This document shows positions 25,444 through 37,122 of a stretch of 64,000 nt of DNA, one piece after another; within the stretch, counting starts at the first letter, position 1, and every line of letters starts with the position of its first letter. The notes under the pieces were generated by a model that worked only from the letters and a program-made list of their open reading frames with translations, ran no database searches and was not told where the DNA came from. The stretch covers positions 148,838,721 to 148,902,720 of the forward strand of contig NC_134530.1 in the NCBI RefSeq assembly GCF_050624435.1. Reading direction: 5' to 3'. The stretch comes from Tenrec ecaudatus (Eukaryota > Chordata > Mammalia > Afrosoricida > Tenrecidae). The position numbers and the translations under genes are program-made.

Positions 25444-26019
25444 AAATTATTTTGGTGGCAGTTAACTGAGAATGTCATACCTTTATACTTTTCTAAAGCT
25501 TGTTGTAACAGGTCAGTCATAAGTGCTTTATGAGAAAGACACTAAAGCTGCTTTGCTTTGAACAAAAAATATTATTTAATAAGACAATGTCGGACGTCTT
25601 CACTACCTTTCCATTTCTGGTATAAGTATTCTTGTTTTTAAACAACATATCCAGGCAATCACATTTTGAACATTTCCCTATAGTGCAAAAGTTAAAATTT
25701 ATTGATAATCAATTCTTTATAGGAAAGAGCCAAAATATACTATTTTCTATGACTGAGGACCTACAGTATCTACAGCTTTCACATATCAAACTGAGATAAA
25801 ATAGCTTCCTACAGTAAAACCTACAATGCATAACTCTATCTTATATTATAGCTCAGAACTGAAAAAAGAGTAATTTATATCCTCGTTTCTACAACTCATG
25901 GTGAATAAGAAAAGGCACAATAATTATACTTTTAAATATCTTATTTATAACACTAAAGATAAAGGCTAAAGTTGTTTTATGAAAAATTCTTTTGGGTCTT
26001 ATTGAGAATTATTGCCGTT

Positions 26020-26188
26020 CTGGGGGAGGGAGGGAAAAAAGGAGGAGGTGCTACCAAGGGCTCAAGTAGAAAGAAAATGTTTTGGAAAGGATGATGGCAA
26101 CATATGTAGAAATGTGCTAGATACAATTGAAGTATGGACTGCTATAAGAGCTGTAAGAGCCCCCAAAATACAATGATTTAAAAAATAA
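26020..26188 (+). mobile_element. 5'-truncated LINE tail
   Basis: GGGGGAGGGAGGG (polypurine tract), GTGCTACCAAGGGCTCAAG and GAGCCCCCAAAATACAATGATT mark the same 3' family as 11279. Confidence 0.8.
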
Positions 26189-26334
26189 GTTATTTCCATT
26201 CTACATAAGAACCTAATAAAAAATTTATAAACTGCTCTTTTTAAAGGGAAATTTAGTGTACCATCAAATGTTTATCACATTGTCTCACTTTACCCCCTTG
26301 CCCATCTACAGTAAAGTGTATTTAAGAGCTACTG

Positions 26335-26525
26335 GTTGGATTTGAAACCCTGTTCTATCCCTTCCTAGCAATATAACCTTGTACAGTTCTCTGTACTTTT
26401 TCATTGGCAAAGGGAGGGATTCTGAATCTTCTCATAAAATTACTGTGCAGATTAAATGAAACAGATGCAAAGTACTTAGGCTATTACTAGTACTCAATCA
26501 ATATGCTCATTATTATTACCCCCAA
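26335..26525 (+). repeat. MIR SINE
   Basis: TAGCAATATAACCTTGTACAG, GATTAAATGAAACAGATGCAAAG and TCATTATTATTA follow the MIR order. Confidence 0.65.
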
Positions 26526-26639
26526 ATAGTTGAATTTTATAGGACATATAGTACTAGCTCCAAAGACTTTCTAAAGTCTTTGGGAAAGATCTTAAATTTC
26601 TTTAAATCTCAACTTTCTTATGTGTGGGATTATAAAGAG

Positions 26640-27238
26640 ACTTTTCCCCAGCTTTGTCTCCCCCAAAGACATGGCAAACATTAGGGGCTTTTTGCCAGCA
26701 CATGGTGGGAGGTCAGAAGCTTAGAGACATCCTCCCTGAAGGCAGTCAGTTGTCAGACAGGTAGGGTTGTTAAAGACAATGGGCTACTTCTCCCTAATGG
26801 CTTTTGACCATTAATTTGGTCCCTGTAGGTAGGGTTTACACCCTACTGATAATGGTTTCTATGGAGATCCAGCTAATAGATCAAACCAGCTCAGTGACAT
26901 CCAAAGTTGAGACTGCCATCTTGAATCTAGGATCCGCCCATCTTGTCACATGTATATCCCCAATCCCTCCTCTTCCTATTGCGTGTATATCCCTAGATTG
27001 TCCCCTTCTCATTGCTGAATATAACCTTTAGTGCAACCCCTTCCTGTGATGTACGTCTTTACCTGTAATTAGTGGGCTTGCACTCTCCCCAAAGGTACAT
27101 AGGCCTGGGTTAGCAATAAAGATCTCTCTCTCTCTCAGCTCCTCCCTTGGCCTCTCCTGGGTTCCCCCACTCCTGTCCCATCCTCACTCCCCTGTTCCCT
27201 TTCCCCTTGGCCTCCTTCCCTTCCCCCCCTCTCCATGT
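26640..27238 (+). repeat. LTR-like sequence with pyrimidine tract
   Basis: A promoter-like unit ends with GGGTTAGCAATAAAGATCTCTCTCTC at 27105-27135 and a 110-base C/T-rich stretch. AATAAA followed by a pyrimidine-rich end is typical of retroviral LTR R-U5. No paired LTR or coding region is nearby. The borders are uncertain. Confidence 0.5.
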
Positions 27239-27239
27239 G

Positions 27240-27340
27240 GAGGGTTAATTTTAAGGACTAAATGAGATCATGAATATACGGTATACAAAGCACTTGATAA
27301 GAGTAATCATCATGAGTGTCATAATAACAACAGTATTTGA
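27240..27340 (+). repeat. MIR fragment
   Basis: GGACTAAATGAGATCATGAATATA-GGTATACAAAGCACTTGATAAG resembles the MIR 3' half. Confidence 0.45.
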
Positions 27341-27419
27341 TAGCATTCCTAAAAATAACTGCCAAAGGCTCTGGAATAGCAAAACTAGAACTGGAATCTA
27401 ATTTTTAAGATTTCCTATT

Positions 27420-28075
27420 TTATCTCAATTGAGGTTTCTCTCTGATTTTGTTTCTGTTGTTAGCTTTTTGTATGTTTTCCTATTTATGAAATCCGGGATA
27501 AGTAAATCTATAGAGAAAGTAGCTGGTTATCTGGGGGTATGGGAGGAGAGGTTGGGGCAAGTGGGGGCTAATAACAAAGAGTACAAGGAGGAAGAAAATG
27601 TTCTTGAACTGATTATAGTTCTAGAACTGATTTCACAATTCTTTTTAATATGACTAAACTATTAAACTATATGCAAATAAAACTATTTTTAAAATACTAT
27701 TTAAAAATATGGAGGAACAGTATTAGAGCTTGCAGAAGGCTATGGATGATCATGAAAGCCCAAAACCCATTCACAGGGTCTTCCACTTGGATTAAGGCTC
27801 AGGCGAATCACCTTTGACGATGGAACGAGAATGCCTTGGTATTAGAGTCTTTTGTAGGGTGGCTTAATGCCTTTGTGGTTAGGTCAAAATGTGATACCTT
27901 ATGACTTCATTTCCCTCTTGATCCAATATTTAAGGTTCCAGATTTTTTATATTTTCTACTCTTTCCCTATTGAAGTTTTTCTCTTTGATTCTGTCTTTGT
28001 TGTTGGGCTGTTTGTGTTTTGCTTTGATTCATATGTTTTTTACTTATGAAACCCAGGATAGGTAAACCAATAAAG
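27420..28075 (+). repeat. Older LINE 3' UTR copies
   Basis: Two copies share TTTCTCT(C/T)TGATT-TGT and TATGAAA(T/C)CC(G/A)GGATA. The first ends GCAAATAAAACTATTTTTAAAA at 27690. The second (27700-28075) is cut by the ZC3H15 pseudogene and probably resumes after 29986. Confidence 0.6.
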
Positions 28076-28084
28076 ACAACTGGG

Positions 28085-29986
28085 AGGTCTTCCTACTCCT
28101 GCTGTGGGCCAGAGCCGCTGACAGCCCAACTGTGCCCAGCTGATGCTGCCTGTTGTCCACACGCCCTCAAGAAGAAGAAAGGAAAGATCACCAAAGATGA
28201 AAACTTGTGGTCTAAAGAATAAGAAAGGAGCAAATTAACATAAGTCTATGAAAGCTGGTATTCATCAAGTTAAATTTGGTCAACAAAGTTCACGTCAGGT
28301 AGCAATAATGTAAAGCTGAAAAGAAATTGAAAATGACAAGAAAGAATCACAGGAGTAAATGAATTCAAACCTGTTGTTGCTGTTCAAAAAATAAGTAAAG
28401 GCGCCGATCCCCAATCTGTGGCATGTGCATTCCTCAAGCAAAGACAATGAACTAAAGGAGATGAGTCCAAGTTCTCTCATGACTGGACTCTGGAGAGAAA
28501 ATGTGAAAACTGAGGGGTTTGCACTGATTGATTCAAGATTAAACACTAGAAACACTACCATGGATAACTTGGATGAGGAAAAACTGGAAGAAATGAACAA
28601 GCAGCATGGTGAGGTAGAAAAGAAAAAAACAAAAACTCAAACAGTGCAAGCATTTCCTTGAAGCTACTGAAAACAACAGGTATTGGATGGTTTGGGGTAT
28701 GCCCTGGAGGGGATGAAATGTGTATGCATCATCATGCAATTCCCCTGGATTTGTGTTGAAAAATGAAAACAAGAAAGAGGAAACAAAATGAAATTTCATT
28801 ACAAGATCTTCTTGAAAGATAGCGTTCTACCCTAGGTTCAAATGTTACCAGAATCACTCTAGAATCTTTTTTTGCATGGATAAAAAGGAAAAGACAAGAA
28901 AAGATGGACAAACTTGGGCAAGATCTGGAAAGAAGAAAAGCAGGCTTCAAAGCAGGAAAGCACTAATGATCAGCAGTCATAAGGTGTTTGAATTTTGTCC
29001 TGAACTGGTTGGTAACGATGATAACTTGTTACACCCAGGGAACAGCCAGTGATGAGCCTGATGATTCTGTGAACATAAATCTCATAGATTTAAGACTATA
29101 CATCCCAAGAGATGTGGATGAGACAGTATTATCAAGGCCCATCTTGAAAGATTCAGCATACATCCTTCAGAAAGGGATGAAAACAAATTAACTGAAGCTT
29201 CCGGAGGTGGGGCAGAAAAGGAAGCGGTTTGGAAGAGGATAATGAAGGGGAGGCACAGGAAAATGGCGCCATTCATGCTGTTCCTGCTGAAGAAAATATT
29301 TTCACTGGGAAGATTGGGATGAACTAGAAGAATAAAACGTGCTTGATTTAGAAGCCTGACACCAAAGAAGGTAATGAACAAAGTCAGCTCAGCATGAGTT
29401 GAAATTGACAACATTAATTTTTCCACCTAAAATTCTTGCACAGAATGTTTATTTACAGTGCTGATTGTGGAGGGCTAACCCTCTCCAAAAATAGAAATGT
29501 TCTCCCTACATCTTCTCTCCAGACTTTTGACTATATCTCATAGTAACTTCAGAGTAGTTCCTGAAAAACTGAAATATAATGGTCATTTCAGAAAATAACT
29601 GATTGTTGTAAATGTCCACTCAAGTAGGATGGGTAACTGCTTTTCCAACTTTAGGTTTTCATTGGGCATGTGTTATTGTCAGGAATGAGATGAATCTAAA
29701 TACAAAGTATCTTCCATTTAATGTCATTATTGAGAGGTTTCATGTTTTTAATATATTAAAGAGAATGCCTAAAATATGAACATGAGACTTCATAAAAGGA
29801 ATTGTTAATATAGAGTCAGTGTTGTTTCATCGTTGGGCAATTAGATATTAGAGATAGACCTTCTTCGATCTGTTAAGATCAGCTGGGTTATCTTGTGTTA
29901 AACTGTTAAATGTATCGTGCTTCCTTTTTGTATGCCAATAAACTTGTAAACAAAGTCTGTCTTAACATTCAAACCTAAAAAAAAAA
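28085..29986 (+). pseudogene. ZC3H15: ZC3H15 processed pseudogene
   Basis: This is an intronless, decayed copy of the ZC3H15 (DFRP1, zinc-finger partner of DRG1) mRNA. Protein-like blocks appear in order but in shifting frames: GLKNKKGA-like near 28210, HQVKFGQQ near 28270, TMDN-DEEKLEEMNKQHGEVE near 28560-28620, FKAGKAL near 28950, [14 protein letters not shown] at 29070-29125 and an EDLDELEE-like end near 29320. About 600 bases of 3' UTR follow, then AATAAA at 29937-29942 and a poly(A) run. Multiple stops and frameshifts rule out function. It lies inside an older LINE tail and in the opposite orientation to the host gene RSBN1. The 5' boundary is approximate. Confidence 0.93.
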
Positions 29987-30189
29987 CCAACAACGGATTA
30001 AGAGAGTTAACAAGTAGTAAAGGAAAAATGTTATGACATGTGACTTGTATGCCAATGAAACTGTTAAAAGTAGTACACTATTAAAAAAAACTTGATGGTA
30101 ATTACCAACTTAAATATGTAATGTAGTGTGCCAAAAGAGAATCTCATTAAAAAGAGAGAAAAAGAAAAAAAATTAGAAAATTATTATTC

Positions 30190-30365
30190 ACCGAGTGTCC
30201 AGCTAGGGACATTTGTTATCCCATTTTAAGTCCTCAAACAAACCAGTGAGGAAAACATATGCATCTTTTTTAGCGATGGAAACAGCACCTAAAACAAGGT
30301 GTGTCACTTATATTAGGGCACAAAAGTAGCAAGTGACAGACAAGAAACAAACTCTCACCAGTTTC
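30190..30365 (-). repeat. MIR/L2-type remnant
   Basis: Weak similarity: ATCCCATTTTAAGTCCTCAAAC, CAGTGAGGAAAAC and AAGTAGCAAGTGACAGAC. Confidence 0.35.
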
Positions 30366-30997
30366 CAAAATTTATCCCCTTGATGATCATCAAAGATTAT
30401 GCAATCTCATTTAAAGGCTTGGGAAAACTGATAAAGGGGGCATTACTTCATTCAAAATTCCTCTGATGATTGTAAAGATTGAGCTCACAATTATGTTACA
30501 CAAAATGCAAATGTTTTCAAGTTCTGACTTTTTTATTATCTGATGAAATTATCTCCTCATATTAATTTTCTGTTAAAATCACCCCAATATAACTTCCGAC
30601 TCCTACAGTCCAAAACAATCACGTATTTCTGGATTTAAAATTTCTGCCACTAGGTTTTTTATATTACATAGAACTTCCACTATTTGTCCGGTTTAGAAAT
30701 ACTTCGCCAGTCACAGCAGTTAAGCAATTGGTAGAGATGGGGAAACAGTGAGAAAGGAAGTCTAGCTCGATAAGGACGAACATGAGTCATCATGTCATTT
30801 ACTGGGGATTGACACCCCCACGCACACACACCTTTACTTCATAAACTAAAATGAAGCATTATTAAAATTTACTAATGAAAAATAATACAAAGATGTATTG
30901 CATTATTTTTGGTGGGTTTTTTGACAAGGTATATTTGTTCTATGCTTACATAAGTAACAAGAGGGAAAGAAAAAATATACGATTTCTGAAGACACAG

Positions 30998-31203
30998 AGG
31001 AGACCTGGTGTCATAGTGGTTATGCATTGGGCTGCTAATCACAAGGTCAGCAGTTCGAAACCACCGGCTGCCCCAAAGAATTAAAACAGGGCCTACTGCT
31101 GTCATAGTTCGTCTCAGAAACTCACAGGGGTAGTTCTACCCAGTCCTTTAGGGTCACTATGAGTGGCATCAACTTCATGGCAGTAGGTTTGGTTTGGGTT
31201 TTA
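30998..31203 (+). repeat. AfroSINE, nearly full length
   Basis: GGAGACCTGGTGTCATAGTGG, GGCTGCTAATCACAAGGTCAG, GGGGTAGTTCTACCCAG and GCATCAACTTCATGGCAGTAGG are all in order. Confidence 0.9.
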
Positions 31204-32246
31204 TAGAAATCCAAATATGCTTAGTGAAAAATGAAAAGCCAACTAACTGGACAGCGCGTCAAAAGAACTGAGTTCTGGATTCTCTTCTACGACCCACCAT
31301 TTAACCTCTTTGAAATCATTTTACTTCCTGTCTCACAGATGAACGAAATTGACTTTGAGCAGTAACAAATTAGGTTTCTGTTCAACTACTCATGAGCCAT
31401 TCCAACCATGTGGGACTAGTAATTTGTGATTAGTTTATGCACGAATTTGGAGTGAGTGATGAGAAGCTGGAGCACAGGATCATGTTTCTTAGCTAAATGA
31501 CCTACCTCAGGAACTGACATACTATTCCTATGAAGGCCAGGGCAGTAGGCTTTGCAAGCCATAGGGTCTCTGTCTCAACCACCCCACACTGTAACTGTAT
31601 TAAGAAAACTGCCACCGACAATACCTAAAATAAACAAGTGAATTGTGTTCGATGAAAACTGTATTTCTAGAAACCAAAAATTGAAGTTTATAATAACATC
31701 ACGTCATGGGTTTCTTTGGGTTTTCCCCCCAACAATTTAAAATGTGAAAGTCATTTAGTGGTTTGGGGGATGGGATGAGTGATAGACACACAAACACATC
31801 GGCCATATAAAAACAAGTGGTAGAACTATTTTTTATACAGATGCAAAAGTAACTCCATAAAGGATGGGTAGTCTTTTCAACAAATGGGACTGGAGGAAAC
31901 GAATATTCACTGGCAACAACATTATTTTTAAAAAAAGAATCACAACCTAACCCTCATACTTTATACAAAACTAACTCAAAATAGATCAAAGATTCAAAAT
32001 ATAAAAGGCAGAACTAGAAAACTTTTAGAAAAAAATAGACACTCTTTGGGACCTAGGGCTTGGAACATCAGAAAGGATTATCAAAAGCAAGATTAATTTT
32101 TTTTAAATCAGAAAATTGGCTATCGTCCAAATTAAAAATGTTTCTTTGCTCTGTGAAAAATCTTATTAAGAGAGTGGAAAGACAAGATACAAACTGGTTT
32201 AAAAAATTATTTTTGCAAATGACATTTCTGACTAAAGACTTAGCAC

Positions 32247-32353
32247 ACATACTTGAGTATAAGCCGACCCGAATATCAGCCGAGGCACATGATTTTACCA
32301 CAAAAACTGCATTAAAAATGTGCTGAAAAACTTGGCTTACATACGAGTGTATG
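32247..32353 (+). mobile_element. Palindromic MITE, copy 1
   Basis: CTTGAGTATAAGCCGACCCG at one end is the near inverse of CTTGGCTTACATACGAGTGT at the other, with TACCACAAAAACTGCATT in the core. A second copy in the opposite direction lies at 34717-34832. Confidence 0.75.
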
Positions 32354-32384
32354 GTATATCTAAAATACCCAGGAACTCTAACTT

Positions 32385-32500
32385 AACCAAACTAAAAAAT
32401 CAAATTCACTGTCATTGAGTCCCAAAGAATAGCATTTGCTTATTATTAGGGCATTTTGAATCATTAGGTATTCATCCACACAGTCCTGATCTGGAACATG
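32385..32500 (-). repeat. AfroSINE fragment
   Basis: TCAAATTCACTGTCATTGAGTCC is the reverse tail block. The remainder is degraded. Confidence 0.45.
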
Positions 32501-32884
32501 GTTTCTTTTTGTTTCTTAATCTTAAAAAAAAAAAAAATCTTTACAAGGCATCCATTTTCTTCAATCATTAATGTAAACAATTACTGCACTGACATAGTCA
32601 AATTCTCAGAACCCTAAGTTCTTTAGAGTTGAACTAAATGGCTAGTAATTGCTTACAAAGGTGTCAAGATCTTTATGGACCTTATGTTGAGAAATATTGC
32701 TTGTTTTTTAATTTTTATCTTCTATTGCACTTTTCTATGAACTTTTAAAACTCCTGTGTTACAAGGACACGACCATCTACATTTCCACAGCACAATCACT
32801 GAAACACTTGATTCAAATGTCGAACTTTTAAGGGAGTATTTTTTGGAAATTGCTCAGAGCTAATTCAAGATTGTAACTTTTTTA

Positions 32885-33115
32885 AAACTTTTTTTATTAA
32901 TCATTTTCTTGGAGGGATTTTACAAACCTTATAAAAATCCATCATTCAATTGTATTAAGCACACTTCGACATATGTTGCCATAATCATTTGCAAAACATT
33001 TTCTTTTTACTTGAGCCCCTGGTATCAGCTCCTCTATTTTCCCCTCCCTCCCATCCTCATAAATCCTTGATCAATTCTTTTATTGTTGAGATTGTAGCTC
33101 TTTACAAGATCAGAA
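32885..33115 (-). mobile_element. LINE tail, reverse orientation
   Basis: Reverse complement gives an AAAATGATTAATAAAAAAAG end, GAGGAGCTGATACC at 33036-33022, a polypurine tract and TTATGAGG, the same order as 11040-11279. The AATAAA is mutated. Confidence 0.75.
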
Positions 33116-33130
33116 AGCCTTTCTCTTGAA

Positions 33131-33132
<2 letters not shown>

Positions 33133-33162
<30 letters not shown>
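33133..33162. repeat. (CA)n microsatellite
   Basis: About 15 uninterrupted AC dinucleotides are followed by imperfect CACC units to 33186. Confidence 0.95.
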
Positions 33163-33163
<1 letters not shown>

Positions 33164-33674
33164 AACACCCCACACCACACACACCCCCAGTAGAAAATTA
33201 GGGGAAAATGAAAGAAGCATTTTACTGACATGAATTGATAAACGGCAAATGACCAGATGAAATGTTAGCTATTAGGAAAATGCAAATTGGACACGATGAG
33301 CTACCTATACAGTTATTAGAAGAGTTAACCAAAAATAGTGACAATACCAGATTGCTGGCAAGGCTGCAGAGAAACTGGCTCTCTCACATACTGCTGGAGA
33401 GAATGCAGGAAGTTACAAGAACTCTGCGAAATAGTTTGTAAATGTCTCTAAAAACTAAACATACACTTAATCATATGACCCAGTAATTACATTCTCATAT
33501 GATAAAAATTTACATCCATACACAAATCTGAATGTGAATGTTCATAAAAATCTTCATTTGTAAAAAAAATTCTTGATTTGTACTACCTAAAAATTATAAA
33601 TAACCAAAATGCCCTTCAATAAAAGAATGGTTTAGCAAATTGTGGTATATCCAATACCATGGACTACTACTCAG

Positions 33675-34027
33675 CCCCAATAAAATGATTTTTAAAAATA
33701 AAAGTAAAAAAATAAAACAATCTTTTAATAAAAAAAAAAGTGAAGGAAGGCTGAGATCAGAGGCAAAGGCGTAGTTCTGAGACTATGGGTGTCTTGTCAT
33801 CTGGCCCAAGACTATGGACGGCGCAAAAGGTGGGCTTCCTGAACCACGGTGGCCAAGGCCAAAGGACCACGTGGCTGAGAGGCTGAGGACCACAAAGAAA
33901 CTTGGCTGCTGGCTGAGGAGCGGTTTTTGATTGATCATTGATCCTTACTATTTATAGATCCTGACTTGTGGTAACCTATTAGCTCCCCTAATAAACTCCC
34001 TTAGTTGGGGGGGGGGCGGGGGAGGAA
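33675..34027 (+). mobile_element. Composite insertion with TACTACTCAG target duplication
   Basis: The insert starts with the last bases of the LINE tail (CCCCAATAAAATGATTTTT) and an A-rich run. About 280 bp of unrelated GC-rich sequence follows, with CTAATAAACTCCCTTAG, then a G run. TACTACTCAG stands at 33665-33674 and 34028-34037 in the host L1M. Confidence 0.7.
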
Positions 34028-34716
34028 TACTACTCAGCAACAGACACACAACAACGTGGATGTATCTCAAGGACAGTATGCTGAATGAAGGCAAGCTCAA
34101 AAAAAAAAAAAAGATCACACATTGTCCAGTATGACAAAATGACAGAAACGGAGAACAGATGGTGGTGACTAGTAGTTAGGGACTGGGGAAATTGGGAGGA
34201 AGTCAATCCTTTTGACTAGAAAAGGATAAGCACAGGGGAAATAACTGCAGTGCTGGACTAGACTAGTTTTGTGTCTTGATTACAGTAGTGGTAACACTAA
34301 TCTACATGTATGTGATAAAAATACAGCACACAATGATACACATATGCATTGTACGGCCATCAACTTCCTGTTGTTGATTTTGTAAATTAATGTCAACAAG
34401 ATGTAACCATTGCAGAAAATGTGAAGAGTACATATGTCTTTGTACTATTTTTTCAACTTCCTATGAATCTCTAGTTATCTCCAAATAAAAACAGATTTTG
34501 CCTACCCCTGAACTTTTCTGACTGTCCAATATCCACAGTTTGATAGGATTATATGGGGCCACTTAATTTTTTAAAATTTTATTGTCTATATTTTATGGAG
34601 AATATTATAAAACACAATGGAATCTGAAAATAGGCAACGGTCTACTCATTCTCCTTAATAATCTTAAAATTGCTTTAATGGCCAAACATGACAAAATAAG
34701 AAAAACTATTATTACC

Positions 34717-34832
34717 ACATGTACTAGAGTATAAGCTGAGTTTTTCAGCACATTTTTAATGCAATTTTGTGGTAAAATTGGGTGCCTCGGCTGACATTTA
34801 GGTCTGCTTATACTTGAGTATATACGGTAATT
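34717..34832 (-). mobile_element. Palindromic MITE, copy 2
   Basis: Opposite orientation to 32247. AGAGTATAAGCTGAGTTTTTC and TGCTTATACTTGAGTATATACGGTA are the terminal arms, with TGCAATTTTGTGGTAAAATT between. Confidence 0.75.
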
Positions 34833-34839
34833 GAGTGTT

Positions 34840-35045
34840 TCTTATCAGCTAGGCATATTTTACGTGTTTTCCACATATTGCTCCATCTAATTCACATAAT
34901 GTTATAAAGAAATACTACAACCTCACCTTACAGAGAAGAAAACTACGGTAGTGAGAGATTGTTTGTCCACGGTCACATAGTAAGGGACAGAGAGAGCCAA
35001 GATTGAAACAGACTGATTCCAGAAACAAGCTTTCTGTATATCATA
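34840..35045 (+). repeat. MIR-type remnant
   Basis: ACAGAGAAGAAAACTACGG-AGTGAGAGA and GGTCACATAGTAAGGGACAGAG resemble the MIR core (ACAGATGAGGAAAC ... GGTCACACAGCTAG). Confidence 0.55.
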
Positions 35046-35118
35046 ATAACAAGTACAGAGGGGCAGTATCTGGTCACTGGGTGGAAAAGTCTGAATTATC
35101 AAGGGTGAACAAGTTTAC

Positions 35119-35239
35119 CTTTTGTAGGGGGTCTCAGATCTTGAACGGCCCTTCTGCGTTTTCTTTGAACACATTTGGCTAGAGAACTCTTTCTCTCACG
35201 AAACAAGTCTTCATCACTTAGCAGTTTCTCAGCCAAAAA
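35119..35239 (-). other. Exon-like ORF inside RSBN1 intron 1 (unassigned)
   Basis: This 121-bp segment lies on the RSBN1 sense strand between exons 1 and 2. It follows an AG acceptor (AAACGTTTCAG, with a weak pyrimidine tract) and ends at AAAAG with a good donor, GTAAAC. Read from its first base it is open for 40 codons (FLAEKLLSDEDLFRERKSSL, then AKCVQRKRRRAVQDLRPPTK). The composition, acidic then arginine/lysine-rich, looks protein-like. Spliced after RSBN1 exon 1 in phase 1 it meets TGA within a few codons, so inclusion would truncate RSBN1. It could be a poison cassette exon, a fragment of another gene, or chance. I do not recognise the peptide. Confidence 0.4.
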
Positions 35240-36609
35240 CTGAAACGTTTAAATGGTCTCATCTTAACCTATCTTTCTTCTAAACTTACTGGCCAACTCC
35301 CAGTGCTCTGAGGTTACTATACACTGTGGTAGGCCATTAAGCCACAGGTGACGTTTCATTATAAATTAAAGGCAAACCAAACCTAGTTAGCCACACTGGC
35401 TACAATAGTAAACAGAGGGAGAACACTTGCTTGAATGAAAGTTCTAGGAGACAGGGCTGGATTCGGGGTTTGTCTCCATTCCTTTTTAAAGAGCATGTGG
35501 CCTGTGCAATCTCCCGAGAAAACACCGGAGAATTACGATACATCATTGCCATTTCCCTCTCACAAAAGGGGGTTGGTTAGTCAGAGAGTCCTGATGACCC
35601 ACGTCTCTCACTGCCACTACAAAGCGAAGCCAGGGTGGACTGCCCACAAAGCAGGGTAATTACAGGCTTACAAGGGTTTCACCACAGTTTGCAACAGATT
35701 AGTAAAGTAAGAACAAGCAAGTTGTGCTGACCTTTCTGACTGGGCACTCCACCAAAGACTGTAAATGTGAACAAAGGCTTCGATGCTCAGAAAGGTGCCA
35801 TGGGGGGGTTGGACAAGAGAAAGCGGCCAGCCATGCCTAGAAGCAAACTTTGATGTGGTGAAAACCTGCGAACTTGTTCATAACACACTAGTTAAGGAAG
35901 CACAAGTAAGGCCGTGCTAACCTTGCTTATTAAGTAATCTCCCACAAATGCCAAGGCACAGGAAAAAGGTAAGCAAGAATGGAAAAAATGAGTAGCAAAA
36001 AGAGAAAGCAACACTGTGGGAAATGAAGCCTGAATGAGGATTCCAGAGCAAAGTTTGTCGATGATTCATTGAAAAAAAATGTTTTGTTTTGTTTTAAATT
36101 TTTGTTCTTGGTATTAATTAGCTGTGACTTGACAAGTCCACGCATTACTTTGGTCTGTTTCCTCTCTCTGATATTAGTTCAAACTGAACGATCTCTCAGC
36201 TTTCCTCTAGCTCTGCAGAGTTAAACACAGACACATGTGAAATGAGAAGGTGGAGAATAAGGAAGAAAAGAACCCAACCATTGCATGGTGGTGGAGGAAA
36301 ATGGCACTCCTGCCAGCCACCAGTTCTACGCCTGAGGACAATTATCGATACTCTAAAGGAAGAGAGGTTCAATTCCTACTAACTGAGTAATCATTTGCAA
36401 CAACCTGAAACATCTGGCGGTAGACCAACAACAACAACAATTAATCTTATGTTAAGGCTAAATATATGCAAAGAATGTAAGAGTAACAGAATTTTAGACT
36501 GAAACTAATGTAACATTAATTCATTCATGTAACAGCCTAATCCAGCCTGGACTTAGAGACACCAAAACAAAACTCCTGCTCTCAAGTCAATTCAAACTTG
36601 GAAACACAG

Positions 36610-36833
36610 AAACCAAAAAACTAAACTCACTGACATGAAGTTGATTCTGGTTATAGTGACCCTGGTAGGACAGGGTAGAACTGCCCTGTAGATATCCTAG
36701 GCTGTAACTCTTTACAGGAGTAAAAAGCCTCATCTACTTCCACAGGGACTGGTGGGTTCGAACTGCTTGCTGACCTTGATTGAGGTTAGCAGTCCAATAA
36801 TGCATAACCACTATGCCACCAGGGTTCCTTCAG
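36610..36833 (-). repeat. AfroSINE
   Basis: AAACTCACTGACATGAAGTTG through CACTATGCCACCAGGGTTCC is a full-length reverse copy with a duplicated TGACCTTGATTGAGG segment. Confidence 0.9.
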
Positions 36834-36919
36834 AAACATATAAGTACCTTAAAATCTTCCTGAGGAGATTCAACTAATTACATAAAATCACATACTCATT
36901 ACAAACACATTAAAAAGTA

Positions 36920-37122
36920 ACCTAAAAGCAAACCCACGGTGCAGTAGATTCCTACACAAAGCAATCCTGTATTGCAGGGAGAACAGCTCCCAAGGTTTCA
37001 GGCTGTACTCTTTACAGAGACCGGACGCCAAACGCGTCTCCCGTGGAGCACCTGGGTGGATTCGAACTGCTGACCTTTCAGTTCACTACGTAGCACTTAA
37101 CCACTGCACCACCAGGGCTATT
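36920..37122 (-). repeat. AfroSINE
   Basis: CAAACCCACGGTGCAGTAGATTCC to AACCACTGCACCACCAGGGCT. It is the second of two adjacent reverse copies upstream of the CpG island. Confidence 0.85.

Larger units (their letters stand above)
31830..34490 (+). repeat. L1M 3' end, broken by later insertions
   Basis: Ancient L1 landmarks run left to right: AACTCAAAATAGATCAAAGATTC, AAGAGAGTGGAAAGACAAGATAC, GAAAATGCAAATTGGACACG, CATATGACCCAGTAATTAC, CAACGTGGATGTATCTCAAGG and ATGGTGGTGACTAGTAG. Gaps hold a MITE, an AfroSINE piece, a reverse LINE tail, a CA repeat and the composite insert at 33675. Confidence 0.85.
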
